The translations under genes were made by a program, and so were the position numbers. Shown piece by piece: positions 1 to 12,455 of a DNA stretch of 64,000 bases; the first letter of the stretch is position 1; each line of letters starts with the position of its first letter. A model generated the notes under the pieces. That model saw nothing but the letters and a program-made list of their open reading frames with translations, was not told the DNA's origin and ran no database searches. The DNA is from Rhodoplanes sp963712435 (GTDB lineage Bacteria; Pseudomonadota; Alphaproteobacteria; Rhizobiales; Xanthobacteraceae), in NCBI GenBank assembly GCA_963712435.1, contig CAVQIB010000025.1, positions 21,795-85,794 on the forward strand, in the 5' to 3' direction.

Positions 1-2371
<2,371 letters not shown>

Positions 2372-2425
2372 CTCACTCTCCCTCCCGCCGCAAGGGGGAG
2401 GAAGGGTGAGAGAGCAAAGAGAAAG

Positions 2426-2450
2426 GGCGGCGCCGCAAGCGCCGCCTTTT
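2426..2450 (+). terminator. Rho-independent terminator of lon
   Basis: Perfect 8-bp stem GGCGGCGC / GCGCCGCC with loop CGCAA, followed by TTTT, 55 bases after the lon stop. Confidence 0.85.
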
Positions 2451-2506
2451 CCGCGTCTGGCCGTGACGAACCGTTCGAATCGCCGGCGGAACGGCTCGGC
2501 GGTGCG

Positions 2507-5500
2507 TCAGTACCGTGCGACGACCGGCGCGCCCCAGGCGAACAGATAGTTCACCCCCAGCTTGGCGACGTGAGCATCCTGCTCGATCGACAGGTTGCTC
2601 GCGACGGCGAACGCCGGCGGAAGATTGAAGGCGACGCTATCGCTGCCGAGGTCGAGATAGTTGTATTCGAGCTTGACCGTCACGTTCGGCAGCAGGGCAT
2701 GTTCGACGCCGCCGCCGATCGTCCAGCCCCACCGCATGGAATCGACCTGGTAAAGGCCCGCGCCAACGCCGACCAGGTTCAGCGCGAACCGATCCTCGAC
2801 CCAGGCGCCGCCGCCCTTGGCGTAGACAAGCGTGCGATCGAACGCATAGCCGATGCGTCCGGCGATTGTGCCGAGCGCTTCGACCGTGGCGGCGCAATTC
2901 ACGCCGCCGATCGGGGTCAGCCCGACGAGGCACGTATTCGCACCGTCGATCCGTGCTGCGCTCGCCTCGGCTTCCACGCCCAGCACCAGCGCGCCGGCTT
3001 GATAGTTGAAGCCGAACTGTCCGCCGCCGAGCCAGCCGCCGCCGGCGATCGTATCGCCGAACACCTGCGGGCCGAACGGATTGCTCCAGTCCTTGTCGTG
3101 ATGCGCCGCTCCGACATGGAGGCCGAGATAGAGGCCGGTCCAGGTGAAGGGCGCAAGCGGCGGATCGAGCGCAAGATTGGCCGCCAGAGCCGCGGGCGCG
3201 GCGAGTATTGGGGCGACCGCAGCAGGCGCCGCCCAATTGTAGCGGTAGTTCACGCCGAGCTTGACCGTTTGCACCGTCTGCTTCAGGTCGAAGCTCGACG
3301 CATTGCCGAACTGATCGGCGAAGGCGACCGACTTCGTCCCGAAGTCGAGGTAATTGTACTCGATCTTTCCCGACCAGTTGGGCGTGAAGCCGTATTCGAC
3401 GCCGGAGCCGACCATCCAGCCCGCACGCGAGACGTCGGCGGTGAACACATTGGGGGCCTCGACAAACACCGCATCGTGCTGATCGTGCACCCATGCGACG
3501 CCGGCTTTGGAGTAGAACAACAGATTGCTGCGGGCGTAGCCGAAGCGGCCGGCGACCGTGCCCAGCCGGTCGGCGCGGCTGTGGCAGGTGAAAAAGCGCG
3601 CGCAGGGAGCGTAGCCGTCCAGATCGGACCAGCTGACGTCGCCCTCGACGCCCACCACCCAATTGGCGAGCTGGTAGTTGGCGCCGGCCTGTGCGCCGGC
3701 GATGAATCCGTCGACATCGCCCCAGCCGATAAAGGGCGCAAGAACCGGGTTGGTGAAGAAGCCCGAGTTCGGCGACCATTCCTTGCGCCCCCAGGCGCCG
3801 CCGACATGGCCGCCCAGATAAACGCCGGTCCAGTTCCAGGCCGGCGCGACCAGCGGCGGAGCTTTGAAGAAACCAACCGGCGCTGCCGCGCCCGGCGTCG
3901 CGCCGAACCCGCCGTCGATCTTGTAGGAGGCCTGCAGGAATCCGCCGTAACGTTCCGTGTGGAACGTGATCGGGGATTCCAGAGTGGCCGGGAACTGCAC
4001 GCCGGAGTCGGTGGTCGTGAAGTACCAATACCGGCCGCCGACGCCGACGCTCCACTGCGGAGTCAGCGCATAGGAAAGCATCGCCTCGAACTGGGCGCCC
4101 CAGCCATGTCCGGTCTCCACCAGCGGATTGATGTCATCCCGGAACCAGTGATTGTCGAAGCCGTAACGGCTGACATATGGCAGGACAGCGCCGTCGATTT
4201 CGAGTCGGACGCGGTCGGTGAGTTGCATCTGGGTGTTGAGACCGACGGCGGCGCCCCGCCAGGTCTCGGTCTCGCTCAGCGCGAGGAAGTTCGAAGGGAT
4301 CGGCGGAACGCAGACGAGATCGGCCGCAGTCTGGCGGCAGCCGAAGCCGTTGCCGCGTTCAAAGAAGTAACGGTAGCCGACATAGGCGCCCACTTTGCCG
4401 CCGGGCGTGCTGAGGAAATTCCAGCCGAGATCGGCGCCGCCATAGCGCATGCGCCCATCCTTCATCTCCGAATCCGTGTTCGAATAGAAGACGAAAGCGG
4501 GGAAGTCCTCGTCGCGCAGCGAGCCGTTGACGAGATCGCCGAGGCCGAGACTGGCCTTGACGAGCAAGCCGCTGCGATGGTCGAAGCGGCCGAAAACCTC
4601 GCCGGCGTGGCCGTTCATGTCGTTGTAGCTGAGCCGGGAGTTGAGCTGGCTGGTCACCGAAGGATCGAACAGGTCCTTCTGATAACGGCCATTGCTGTAC
4701 CAGTAGCGCGCACCGGCTTCGATGGTCCATTCCGGGATTGCGGGCCCCGGTCCGTTCGCCAGCGGCGCAAAAACCGCTGCGGGCGCAGCAAGTGCATGCG
4801 TCGAAGCGCCCGGGAAAAAGCCCAGCATGCTCCAGTCGGCCTTGTAGTTGATCCCCGCCTTCATCCGGTACAGCGTCTGCTCGATCGCAATGTTCGAGCG
4901 GTCGAAGAACGGCGCTTGATCGGTGAAAGCGGTGGAGCGACTGCCCAGGTCGATGTAGTCGAACTCGAGCTTGGTCGACCATGCAGGACTGAAGGCGTAT
5001 TCGACGCCGAGACCGACGGTCCAACCGAAACGGTTGTCGTCGGCGGTGAAGACCCGCGGCGAGTTGGACGCGGGCATGAGGTATGTGTCATGCGCGTAGG
5101 CGCCGCCGCCTTTCACGTAGAGGAGCGCGTGGTCGAAGGCGAAGCCGACCCGGCCGGTCAGCGTCCCCATGTAGTCGATGCGACTGTTGCAGAGATACAG
5201 GGCGAACGCGCAGCGCGCATTGCCGTCGAGATCGGCGGTGCTTCCCTCGATCTCCACGCCCCACACCATGGGACCGTTCTGGACATTGTATCCGGCCTGC
5301 AGGCCGCCGAACACGCCGCTCGATGTGCCAGACCCCACAAACGGCGTGAGGGCTGTTCCGAACGGTCCAGCCGGTCCGAAGAAGCCGTCCGCGCTTTGCC
5401 AGTTCTTGCGCGCCCAGGCCTGACCGATATGCGATCCGACATAGAAGCCGGTCCAGCTCCAGATTGGGATCGGCGCAGGAGCGGGGATCAAGCGATCGGC

Positions 5501-5566
5501 CGCGCCCGCCGGCGTCATGGCCGCGAACGCAGCCAGTGAAATGCCGGCGATGCTGAGCGTTCGCAT
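2507..5566 (-). CDS. Outer-membrane protein with four beta-barrel modules
   Basis: A 1019-residue exported protein. The start at 5566 gives a signal peptide (MRTLSIAGISLAAFAAM..AGA, cut near residue 22) and has AGGGG upstream; a longer open frame to 5707 has no such leader. Module 1 (residues about 34-245), module 3 (about 575-800) and module 4 (about 806-1019) each open with W[ST/N]WTG[FVL]Y[VL]G and end like Omp25/Omp31 barrels. Module 2 (about 278-560, opening WTIEAGARYWYS) is a different, larger barrel type. The last residues are APVVARY, the usual C-terminal aromatic signature for outer-membrane insertion. Single Omp25-type porins are 200-290 residues, so this is a fusion of tandem barrels. 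The module homology is clear; whether the chain folds into four pores is inference. Confidence 0.88.
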   Translation of the reverse strand: MRTLSIAGISLAAFAAMTPAGAADRLIPAPAPIPIWSWTGFYVGSHIGQAWARKNWQSADGFFGPAGPFGTALTPFVGSGTSSGVFGGLQAGYNVQNGPMVWGVEIEGSTADLDGNARCAFALYLCNSRIDYMGTLTGRVGFAFDHALLYVKGGGAYAHDTYLMPASNSPRVFTADDNRFGWTVGLGVEYAFSPAWSTKLEFDYIDLGSRSTAFTDQAPFFDRSNIAIEQTLYRMKAGINYKADWSMLGFFPGASTHALAAPAAVFAPLANGPGPAIPEWTIEAGARYWYSNGRYQKDLFDPSVTSQLNSRLSYNDMNGHAGEVFGRFDHRSGLLVKASLGLGDLVNGSLRDEDFPAFVFYSNTDSEMKDGRMRYGGADLGWNFLSTPGGKVGAYVGYRYFFERGNGFGCRQTAADLVCVPPIPSNFLALSETETWRGAAVGLNTQMQLTDRVRLEIDGAVLPYVSRYGFDNHWFRDDINPLVETGHGWGAQFEAMLSYALTPQWSVGVGGRYWYFTTTDSGVQFPATLESPITFHTERYGGFLQASYKIDGGFGATPGAAAPVGFFKAPPLVAPAWNWTGVYLGGHVGGAWGRKEWSPNSGFFTNPVLAPFIGWGDVDGFIAGAQAGANYQLANWVVGVEGDVSWSDLDGYAPCARFFTCHSRADRLGTVAGRFGYARSNLLFYSKAGVAWVHDQHDAVFVEAPNVFTADVSRAGWMVGSGVEYGFTPNWSGKIEYNYLDFGTKSVAFADQFGNASSFDLKQTVQTVKLGVNYRYNWAAPAAVAPILAAPAALAANLALDPPLAPFTWTGLYLGLHVGAAHHDKDWSNPFGPQVFGDTIAGGGWLGGGQFGFNYQAGALVLGVEAEASAARIDGANTCLVGLTPIGGVNCAATVEALGTIAGRIGYAFDRTLVYAKGGGAWVEDRFALNLVGVGAGLYQVDSMRWGWTIGGGVEHALLPNVTVKLEYNYLDLGSDSVAFNLPPAFAVASNLSIEQDAHVAKLGVNYLFAWGAPVVARY

Positions 5567-5770
5567 GCGATTCCCCTGGGAATTAGGATTGGACTTTACA
5601 TTTCGCCGCCGCTCGGCGGCACAGCATTGTTGGAACACGACGCATTTGAGCCGCTCTCGTGATGATTTAGTCACACACGTTTGGCTCGGCAATGCGTTCG
5701 CGGACACGCGGAGGATTGTCCCACGGGCAGCCCAGCCGATCCCCGCGCTCCTCTCCCTTTGCAGCGCGCG

Positions 5771-7467
5771 TCACGCGAGCTCTTCAAGCCGGTCGGCAAG
5801 TTGGTTGAGCTCCCACTCGCGCGCGAGCGCGGCCGCCTTCGCCCATGTCGGCTGTCTGCGCGGCAAGGCGCGGCAATGGCGCCTTGGCGTCCATGGTGGC
5901 GATCGATCGGAACAGCCGCAGCCGTTCGGCCAGCGCGGGAAAACGGCCCGCCTGAAGGGCGTCCTCCAGGCTTCCATATGTCCGCAACAGCTTGGCTGCG
6001 CCGGCCGGGCCGACGCCGGGCGCGCCCGGCAGTTTGTCGGACGGATCGCCGCGCAGCGCGATGAAATCCGGCACCTGCCTGGGATCGACCCCGTACCGCG
6101 CGCGAACCTCGGCGGGACCGATGCGCGCCATCTCGCCCGCGCGCACCGGGTACAGGATGGTCGTGCTCTCGGAGGCGAGCTGGAAGGTGTCGCGGTCGCC
6201 GCTTGCGACGAGAACGGTTCCGCCGCGTCGCTCTTCGGCGGCAACGGCCGATGCGAGGAAGTCATCCGCCTCGTAGCCGGGGCGCCTTGGCGTTGGCGAA
6301 GCCGCACGCGGCGACGAATTCCGGCAACAGCGTCGAGCTGCTCGAGCAAGGCGTCGTCGAACTCCCGCCCGCTCTGATAGGCGGGAAACGCCTCGTGACG
6401 ATAAGTGGGGACCTCCAGCGTGTCCCAGCCGACCACCACGGCGCGCGGCTGCTCCGCGCGATAGAGCCGCAGCAGGAAATTCGCAAAGCCGAGGATCGCG
6501 CCGGCAGGTCTGCCGCCGCGTCTCGCGGATCGTTTTCGGCAGCGCGTGATAGGACCGGTGCGCAAAGGAATCGCCGTCGACGACCAGCAGCGGGCGGCGG
6601 CCGGGCAGGGGACTTGCCGACACCGCGCTCTGCGCGCCGGCCTCCCGGCTGCGCTTCGCACCATGCTCCGGCGACGTGCGGACCGGCTTCGCATCATCGC
6701 GCAGCACGATCCAGGCGGGCGCGTGATCGCTCGCGCCGTCCTTCGCACGCATGTCGCGATCGACGCCCGCATCGACGAGCCGCGCCGCCGCCTGCGCGCT
6801 CAGCAGCAGATGGTCGATGCGCAGCCCGGCGTCGCGCGGCCAGCGGTTCCGCATGTAGTCCCAGAAGGTGTACATCGGCGCATCAGGATGCAGTGTGCGG
6901 ATTGCGTCGACCCAGCCCTGGTCGAGAAGGCGCTGGAAAAGACGCGCGGCTTTCCGGCTGGAGAAGCGCGTCCTTCGCGTAGGACTTCGTCGGATAGATG
7001 TCCCGATCCGTCGGCACGACGTTGTAGTCGCCGGCGAGCACGACCGGCACGCCGGCGGCGTAAAGCTCCGCGGCGTGCGCGGCGAGGCGCTCCATCCAGG
7101 CGAGCTTGTAGGTGAATTTCGGTCCGGGCTGCGGGTTGCCGTTCGGCGCGTAGAGCGACGTGACGATCACGCCGTTCACCGCCGCCTCGATGTAGCGGCT
7201 CTGCGCGTCGGCCGGATCGCCGGGCAGGTCGGTCCGCGTCACGATGGGCTCGCGCCCGCGCGCAAGGATGGCGACGCCGTTCCATGACTTCTCGCCCCGC
7301 CAGGCCGCGCCGTAGCCCGCCTTCTCGATCGCTGCTTTGGGAAACTCCGAATCCGCCGCCTTCAGCTCCTGAAGGCAGACGATGTCGGGCTTGGCCGCGC
7401 GCAGCCAATCGAGGAGATTGGCGAGCCGCTTGTTGACGTTGTTGATGTTGAACGTCGCGATCTTCAT
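5771..7467 (-). CDS. xthA: Exonuclease III fused to a 5'-3' (FEN-type) exonuclease; several frameshifts
   Basis: The start at 7467 (MKIATFNINNVNKRL) opens an exodeoxyribonuclease III / AP endonuclease domain with LQELK, GDYNVVPTD and, after a frameshift in AAAA at 6937-6940, the C-terminal SDHAPAWIVL motif (about 265 residues). With no stop between them, an Ala/Ser/Pro-rich linker leads into a Pol I-like 5'-3' exonuclease domain: LLVVDGDSFAHRSYHALP, GAILGFANFLLRLY, VGWDT, YRHEAFPAYQSGR, PGYEADDFL, VASGDRD, ALRGDPSDKLPGAPGVGP. The frame must be changed near 6937, 6515, 6345, 6280 and 5853 to follow the family, each time by removing one base (for example one C of CCCC near 6280). The final stretch LAREWELNQLADRLEELA ends at the TGA at 5771. 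Both domains process DNA ends in repair. Five insertions in 1.7 kb could mean poor local sequence quality or real decay. Confidence 0.75.
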
Positions 7468-7541
7468 TGCAGGCGCGCCGCCGTTCCTCAACGTCGCATC
7501 GGGCTGGCGCGATACCTTACAAGCCGAACCGCCCCAAGGCG

Positions 7542-9888
7542 CTAGACGGTGGAAACGGCGGCGCCTGCGAAGGAGCTCTCGGCAGAACGCCCTGGTTCGA
7601 GGAGCAGTTCGTCGCCATTCACCCGCACTAACAGACGCTCGCCGCGCTCAAGCGTGGCCTGGAAAACCTGGCGCGGCGAATCGATCCGGACATGGATCAG
7701 CCGCCCGCGCCATTGTATGCGGAACGCGAGCGATCGCCAGTTCTCCGGGAGGATCGGATCAAAGGCGAGTTCCTCGCCCACCACTCTGAACCCGACAAAG
7801 CCGAGAATGGTCGCCATCCAGAGGCCGCCAAGCGCGGCGATGTGGACGCCGCCCGCGCTGCTGATGGTTGGCGAATCCAGATCGATGTCCGCGGTCTGGT
7901 GGAGATAACGCTCGGCCAGATCGGTCTTGCCGAGACGGGCCGCGACCAGCGCATGCATCGCCGGGCTGAGCGTGCTGCCATGTCCGCAGCGCGGCTCATA
8001 ATACGAGAAATTGCGCAACGCCGTTGTCCGATCAAAAAGCTCGGGCAGCAGCGCGAGCAGCGCGACGACGTCGGCCTGCTTGACCACCTGCGATCCCGCC
8101 GTCCGCGAACGCCCCAGGACGACGTCCATCGGGGCGGTGCGCGACGCATAGGCGCCAAGGTCGATGTCTTCGAGACCGAAATAGCCGGCGAATTGTTCGA
8201 TCATGCCGGTGTGGGGATCCTGGCCGCGTACGAGCCCGTGCGCGACCTGCGCCCAGTGAGCAAGCTCGGCTTGATCGAAGGCGAGGCGCTCGCGCATCCG
8301 TTCCTCATGATCGGGCCACCGCTCCGCAAGCATGCGGATCGAATCGAGGCCCCGCTCGATGTTCCACGCCGCCATGACATTGGTGAAGGCGTTGTCGTCG
8401 ATCGTTTCGTGATACTCGTCGGGTCCGATGACGCGGCGGATGTGATAATGCCCGTCGCTTTCGAGCGCGGCCCGGCTCGCCCAGAACCGGGCCGTCTCGA
8501 TGAGGATTTCAGCGCCGGCGGCCAGGAAGAATTCGTCGTCGAGCGTTGCCTGCCAGTATTGCCAGACGGCGTACGCGATGTCGGCGCTGATATGGTGCTC
8601 CTCGAGCCCGCATAGGACGGGGATGATGCGGCCTTCGGAGTCGATGACCTTCTCTGGCGTGGTCTCCTCGCCGGTGTCGGTCGACTCCCAAGCATAGAGC
8701 GCGCCTCGATAGCCCAGCTTCGCCGCTTTGGCGCGCGCGCCCGGCAACGTGTGAAAGCGGTACATCAGAAGAGCGCGCGCCGCCTCCGGCCAGGTGAAAA
8801 CGTAGAACGGCAGGAGATAGATTTCCGTGTCCCAGAAGACGTGACCAAGATAGGCGTCGCCGGTGAGCGCGCGCGCGCCGATCGAGACGCTTTCATCGTC
8901 CGGGTTCGCCACGCTGATCAGATGATAGATCGCAAAGCGCAGCGCCTTCTGGATTTTGGCATCCCCCTCGATCCGAACGTCCGAGAGTCGCCAACGTTCG
9001 GCCCAGGCGCGTTCATGCGCATCGAGGACCGCCGGCCAGCCCGCCGCCTTGGCTCGCCCGATGGCTTGCGCGGCGCGCCGCTCGGTCCCGCTCGCGTCCG
9101 CACCGCCCTTCGCGAAGGCCGCCAGCCGAACGAAGCTCGCCACCTGGCTCGAGTCCTGCTCCCACGCCCAGGTCCATTTCAGCGCGCCTTCATGATGGGT
9201 CGCAACCGGCTTTTCCAGCTGCAGGTCCGCGCGCGCGGCGATCGCAAGCGTCTTTCCGCTCTCGGCCGTGCGCCACAACGCGGCGTCGCGCCCGATGCGG
9301 ATCAGGTCGAGCGCCGAAACCGTATACTCGAACGAGGCTTCAAGCCTTATCCTCGCCGGCTCGCCCTCGACGGAAAGCCGCAGCAATTGAACCCCAAGCG
9401 CAACGATCGGCGAGCGACACCGCGCGCAATGTCTGGACCCGGACGAGAGCGCCCGCGGGCTGTTTTTGCACCCAGTTGGTCAGGAGCATTCCCCGTCGCA
9501 AATCGAGCGTGCGGCGATGGATCTGCAATTCGCCCCTGCGCAACAGGAGCAACTGATCATTGACCCAGATGCGCAGCCGCAGCCAATCGGGCGCCGGCAC
9601 CAGTCCGGGCACCGGCGGCAACACATTCGGCGTGTCGAACAGGCCGGCGACGTAAGTTCTCGGCCACGACGCCCAGGTCAGGTGATGCTGGTAGGTGACC
9701 CAGGTCGCACCGCGGCTGATCGCGCGCGAGGCGCGCACCCCAAGCAGCCCGTTTCCGATCGCAAGACTGGCCTCGATCTCGGCCTCGCGCGCGGGGTCGT
9801 AATCGCTTTCAACCAGTCGCCACGCGGGATCGGCGGTCGGCGCGAGCCAACTCTCCAGGCGCTCGCGCGCTGATGTCTCTGCGTCCAT
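7542..9888 (-). CDS. Glycoside hydrolase family 65 disaccharide phosphorylase, one frameshift
   Basis: GH65 enzymes split maltose, trehalose or kojibiose with phosphate into beta-glucose-1-phosphate and glucose. The N-terminal part (from MDAETSARERLE at 9888) shows SLAIGNGLLGVRAS and YVAGLFDTPNV. The catalytic (alpha/alpha)6 domain has WDTEIYLLPF, VIGPDEYHE (the Glu is the family's general acid) and GHGSTLSP (phosphate-site region). An extra T near 9401 (CGTTGCGC) splits the gene into two frames; when it is removed the protein is about 781 residues, normal for GH65. It lies 7 bases downstream of a HAD phosphatase-like gene, the standard pair for phosphorolytic disaccharide use. The substrate cannot be told from the sequence. 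Confidence 0.88.
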
Positions 9889-9895
9889 GTGGGCC

Positions 9896-10672
9896 TCAAA
9901 ATCGTCGAACCGGGAGCGTGCCGGCCAGCAGCGGATCGATCGCCACGTCGTCGAGGCTGCTGACGACGAGATCGGCGCCCGATGCGCTCAACATCGCCTC
10001 GTCATGCAGCCGGGCTATGCCGATCGCCTTCATGCCGCCGCTCTTGGCTGCGGCGACCCCGGCCGGCGCGTCTTCGACCACGACGCAGTCGGCGGGAGCG
10101 ACCGAGAGCGCCGAGGCCGCCAACAGAAAAAGGTCCGGCGCGGGCTTGCCCCTCTCGACATCATAGCCGCAGACATTCGCCGCGAAACATTCGACGAGCG
10201 TCGTCTGCTCCGCCGGCTCGCCTGTTCCGTGCATCGATGCCGGCCTCGCATGCAGCGGGATCTGTTTCATCATGTCGTTCGCATTTTTCGAGGACGAGGC
10301 CGCGGCAAGCTGCACATCCTGCCGCCTGAGTTCGCTCACCAGACGCAAGGCGTCGGGAAACGGCTCGAATGCGCCTTCGGCGATCAGTTTTCGGAACCGT
10401 CGCTGTTTGTCGCGCGCATAGACGACCGCGCGGGTTTCCGCTTCAGGAAATCCAAAATGATCGAGGATCGCGAACGCCCCGCTCAGCCGCGGTTTTCCGG
10501 CGGCGAACTGCTGATAGGCGGCCGTGTCGAACGCTTCGGGGGTGTAGCTGGTATGCGGGACGACGTCCCGCCATCGGCCGCGCGCCAATCGCGCAAGCGC
10601 CTCTTTCCAGGCGCGCTCATGCGGGGAATCAACGAGAACGCCGTCGACGTCGAAAACCACAGCAGAACGCAT
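9896..10672 (-). CDS. HAD-family hydrolase, beta-phosphoglucomutase-like
   Basis: A 258-residue HAD protein with the nucleophile motif FDVDGVLVDS (Asp 8 and Asp 10), AAASSSKNA (motif II Ser), GKPAPDLFL (motif III Lys) and VVEDAPAGVAAA (motif IV). These match beta-phosphoglucomutase-type HADs, which convert beta-glucose-1-phosphate to glucose-6-phosphate. The gene lies directly upstream of the GH65 phosphorylase in the same direction, which supports this job. A plain sugar-phosphate phosphatase remains possible. Confidence 0.85.
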   Translation of the reverse strand: MRSAVVFDVDGVLVDSPHERAWKEALARLARGRWRDVVPHTSYTPEAFDTAAYQQFAAGKPRLSGAFAILDHFGFPEAETRAVVYARDKQRRFRKLIAEGAFEPFPDALRLVSELRRQDVQLAAASSSKNANDMMKQIPLHARPASMHGTGEPAEQTTLVECFAANVCGYDVERGKPAPDLFLLAASALSVAPADCVVVEDAPAGVAAAKSGGMKAIGIARLHDEAMLSASGADLVVSSLDDVAIDPLLAGTLPVRRF

Positions 10673-10981
10673 CGGCCCGCCCCTTCACTGAGAGATCACT
10701 TGGAGCGACGGAACGTCTGTTCGGCGCATCAGCCAAACAGCGCGCTCCGGTTTTTTGCTCGCTCTCGCGCTGGAGGGCTCCTCGCACGGCTCCAGCCGCA
10801 GCGCCGCACAACGAGGCGGCGCCCGTTCGCGTCACTAAGTCCGGCGCGTAGCGCGCACACCGGTTCAGTTTGAGCTCATGAACGGAACTTGAGACCGCGC
10901 GGTATGTTCCATCGCGGCTTCGATGCGTTCGCCTCAAGTTGCGCGGCGAATATAATTTTTTGCGCCGCGCGTGGAAGCGAA
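10673..10981. other. Intergenic stretch without a recognised gene
   Basis: Open frames here are GC-rich shadows with basic, low-complexity translations. No tRNA, clear terminator or known motif was seen. It probably holds the promoter of the HAD-GH65 pair. Confidence 0.5.
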
Positions 10982-11278
10982 TCAGGGTTTTGCGGAGAGC
11001 CGGTCGAAGTCGGCGAGCACCGCGGCGATCAATTTCTGCCTGCGGGGGTCCTGCGCAGCCGGCGCAGTTTGGAGAAGAGTCAGGAGGTAGCGCGCCTTTT
11101 CGGCTGCTTCGACCCAATCCGCGGCCGGCGCCGCAATCAGGTGAGCCTCCAATTCGTCTTGCCGAAGCCGCAGCGCCTTCTCGTTAGAGGCGACTTCGGC
11201 CAGCAGCCGACGCAGCTCGGTAGCCTTCTGGGCAGCCATTCCACGGTGCTGATCAAGGTCGATGGGCTTGTCGGTCAT
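10982..11278 (-). CDS. Small conserved-looking helical protein
   Basis: 98 residues, beginning MTDKPIDLDQHRGMAAQKAT. The middle (LRRLLAEVASNEKALRLRQDELEAHL, seen in parts) is charged and heptad-like, suggesting a short coiled coil. No catalytic motif or signal peptide. I recognise the style of short uncharacterised proteins common in Rhizobiales but no named family. It lies about 100 bases downstream of another small gene on the same strand. Confidence 0.6.
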   Translation of the reverse strand: MTDKPIDLDQHRGMAAQKATELRRLLAEVASNEKALRLRQDELEAHLIAAPAADWVEAAEKARYLLTLLQTAPAAQDPRRQKLIAAVLADFDRLSAKP

Positions 11279-11377
11279 TCTGGCTGCCTCCTCCTCATCG
11301 GATCGGCGTCATCAGCTTGGACCGGTCTCGGCGGCGGGCCTGCGGCTACGATCGTCACGCGGATTCGGCGTCGGCGG

Positions 11378-11635
11378 TTACGCCGCGACAGCGGTCCGCC
11401 GGCGCAGCGGATACTCGGCGCTGTCGTACAGCAGGCGAATTCCCTCGCGGTCGAACCGGGTCTCGTCGACTTCGAGATAAGCCCCGAGCAGGAGCTCTGA
11501 CTGAACCTCTTCGATCGCGAAGCGGATCGCCTGCGCAGCCTGCGCAAACCGCCTGTACTCCATCGGCCGGCTCCGGGAGCTCTTTCGCTTGGCGAAAAAC
11601 AGTTCTGCTTCGGCGCGGTAATTGAACGGGGTCAT
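11378..11635 (-). CDS. Short hypothetical protein of a Rhizobiales type
   Basis: With the ATG at 11635 the protein has 85 residues: MTPFNYRAEAELFFAKRK, then a helical FAQAAQAIRFAIEEV segment and GAYLEVDETRFDREGI. A longer frame to 11689 adds an unlikely N-terminus. Short proteins of this pattern (xFATAAEAIRFAIEE, LEVDExRFDGxxI) are frequent in Bradyrhizobium-like genomes; the function is unknown. Same strand as the 98-residue gene just downstream. Confidence 0.65.
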   Translation of the reverse strand: MTPFNYRAEAELFFAKRKSSRSRPMEYRRFAQAAQAIRFAIEEVQSELLLGAYLEVDETRFDREGIRLLYDSAEYPLRRRTAVAA

Positions 11636-12054
11636 GGCCACCAACAAGTGTTCGGATACGAGACGGGAGCATATGCGAATAAAATGCAAAACGTCTCAGA
11701 ATGTCATCATTCCAACTCCTGACATATGTATGATCTAGCGAGGAAAAAACCAGCCTTCCGGAACCATCTTTTTCAATCAATGGAGACTTATTTTATAGAC
11801 GAACGACAGGCGACAGCGTATTCGTACGATGTGGCACATTGAACGACTTCACGTCTTTTGGGGATCGTGATTTTCGGCGTCGTAGCGGCGTCATTGCGTA
11901 CGATCCGCGCACAGTTTTCGACGGTCTTGCCCAGGACGCTCGAATCGACTGCCCGGTTGTGGCCGACGATGTCAGCCGCCCGGCGCGACCTATCCCGGCG
12001 TGTGATTGCGAGCGAAATGGCTCGCGCCACGTCGTCCACCGCACGAGAAGGCAT
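11636..12054. other. Intergenic stretch, divergent upstream region
   Basis: Less GC-rich around 11690-11830. It separates the leftward small genes from the rightward 93-residue gene. Overlapping short frames on both strands (for example 11858-12058) have no recognisable product. It probably carries divergent promoters; no boxes could be assigned with confidence. Confidence 0.4.
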
Positions 12055-12336
12055 ATGAGCGAATTCAACGTAACGCTGGCGCGGATTGAAGCAGTCGCAG
12101 AAGACGAGCACGGCACGCAGGTCTGCGCCGTGTTTCTGATTGAACGCGGCCCGATCGGCTTCCATGTCCCGATCTATCTGTTCGCGCGCGACTTCGATAA
12201 CACCGAGATGGTTCAGGTCGCGAAGAATTCGCTGTATCGGATGTTCGAGGATCTCGCCGACCAGAGCAAAGTCTGGGAGCTCTCCCCCACCGAGCTCCAA
12301 CGCCTTTCGAAAATGAACGTGCGTCCAGTGGAGTAG
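12055..12336 (+). CDS. Hypothetical 93-residue protein
   Basis: The start ATG at 12055 gives MSEFNVTLARIEAVAED and a soluble alpha/beta-looking protein with FLIERGPIGFHVPIYLFARD and a helical tail (NSLYRMFEDLADQSKVWEL). The upstream extension of the frame to 11839 looks non-coding (Arg/Pro-rich). No family is recognised. The codon choice and balanced composition support a real gene. It ends about 120 bases before the desaturase gene and could be co-transcribed. Confidence 0.55.
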   Translation: MSEFNVTLARIEAVAEDEHGTQVCAVFLIERGPIGFHVPIYLFARDFDNTEMVQVAKNSLYRMFEDLADQSKVWELSPTELQRLSKMNVRPVE

Positions 12337-12455
12337 GCCGCCGCGCCGATCCACAAGCGTGATTTTCGCGTTGAGAGACGCTTTCGACGATCGATCGATC
12401 ACCACGGAACCGTCGTGATGGGGCTCTCGATCGCAGACAGAGGTAATTTCGAACG

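Noticed and set aside
2570..5539. A 989-residue open frame on the plus strand opposite the multi-barrel porin
   Set aside because: It is the GC-rich antisense shadow of a real gene; its translation is low in hydrophobic order and rich in Arg/Ala/Asp, with no family motif.
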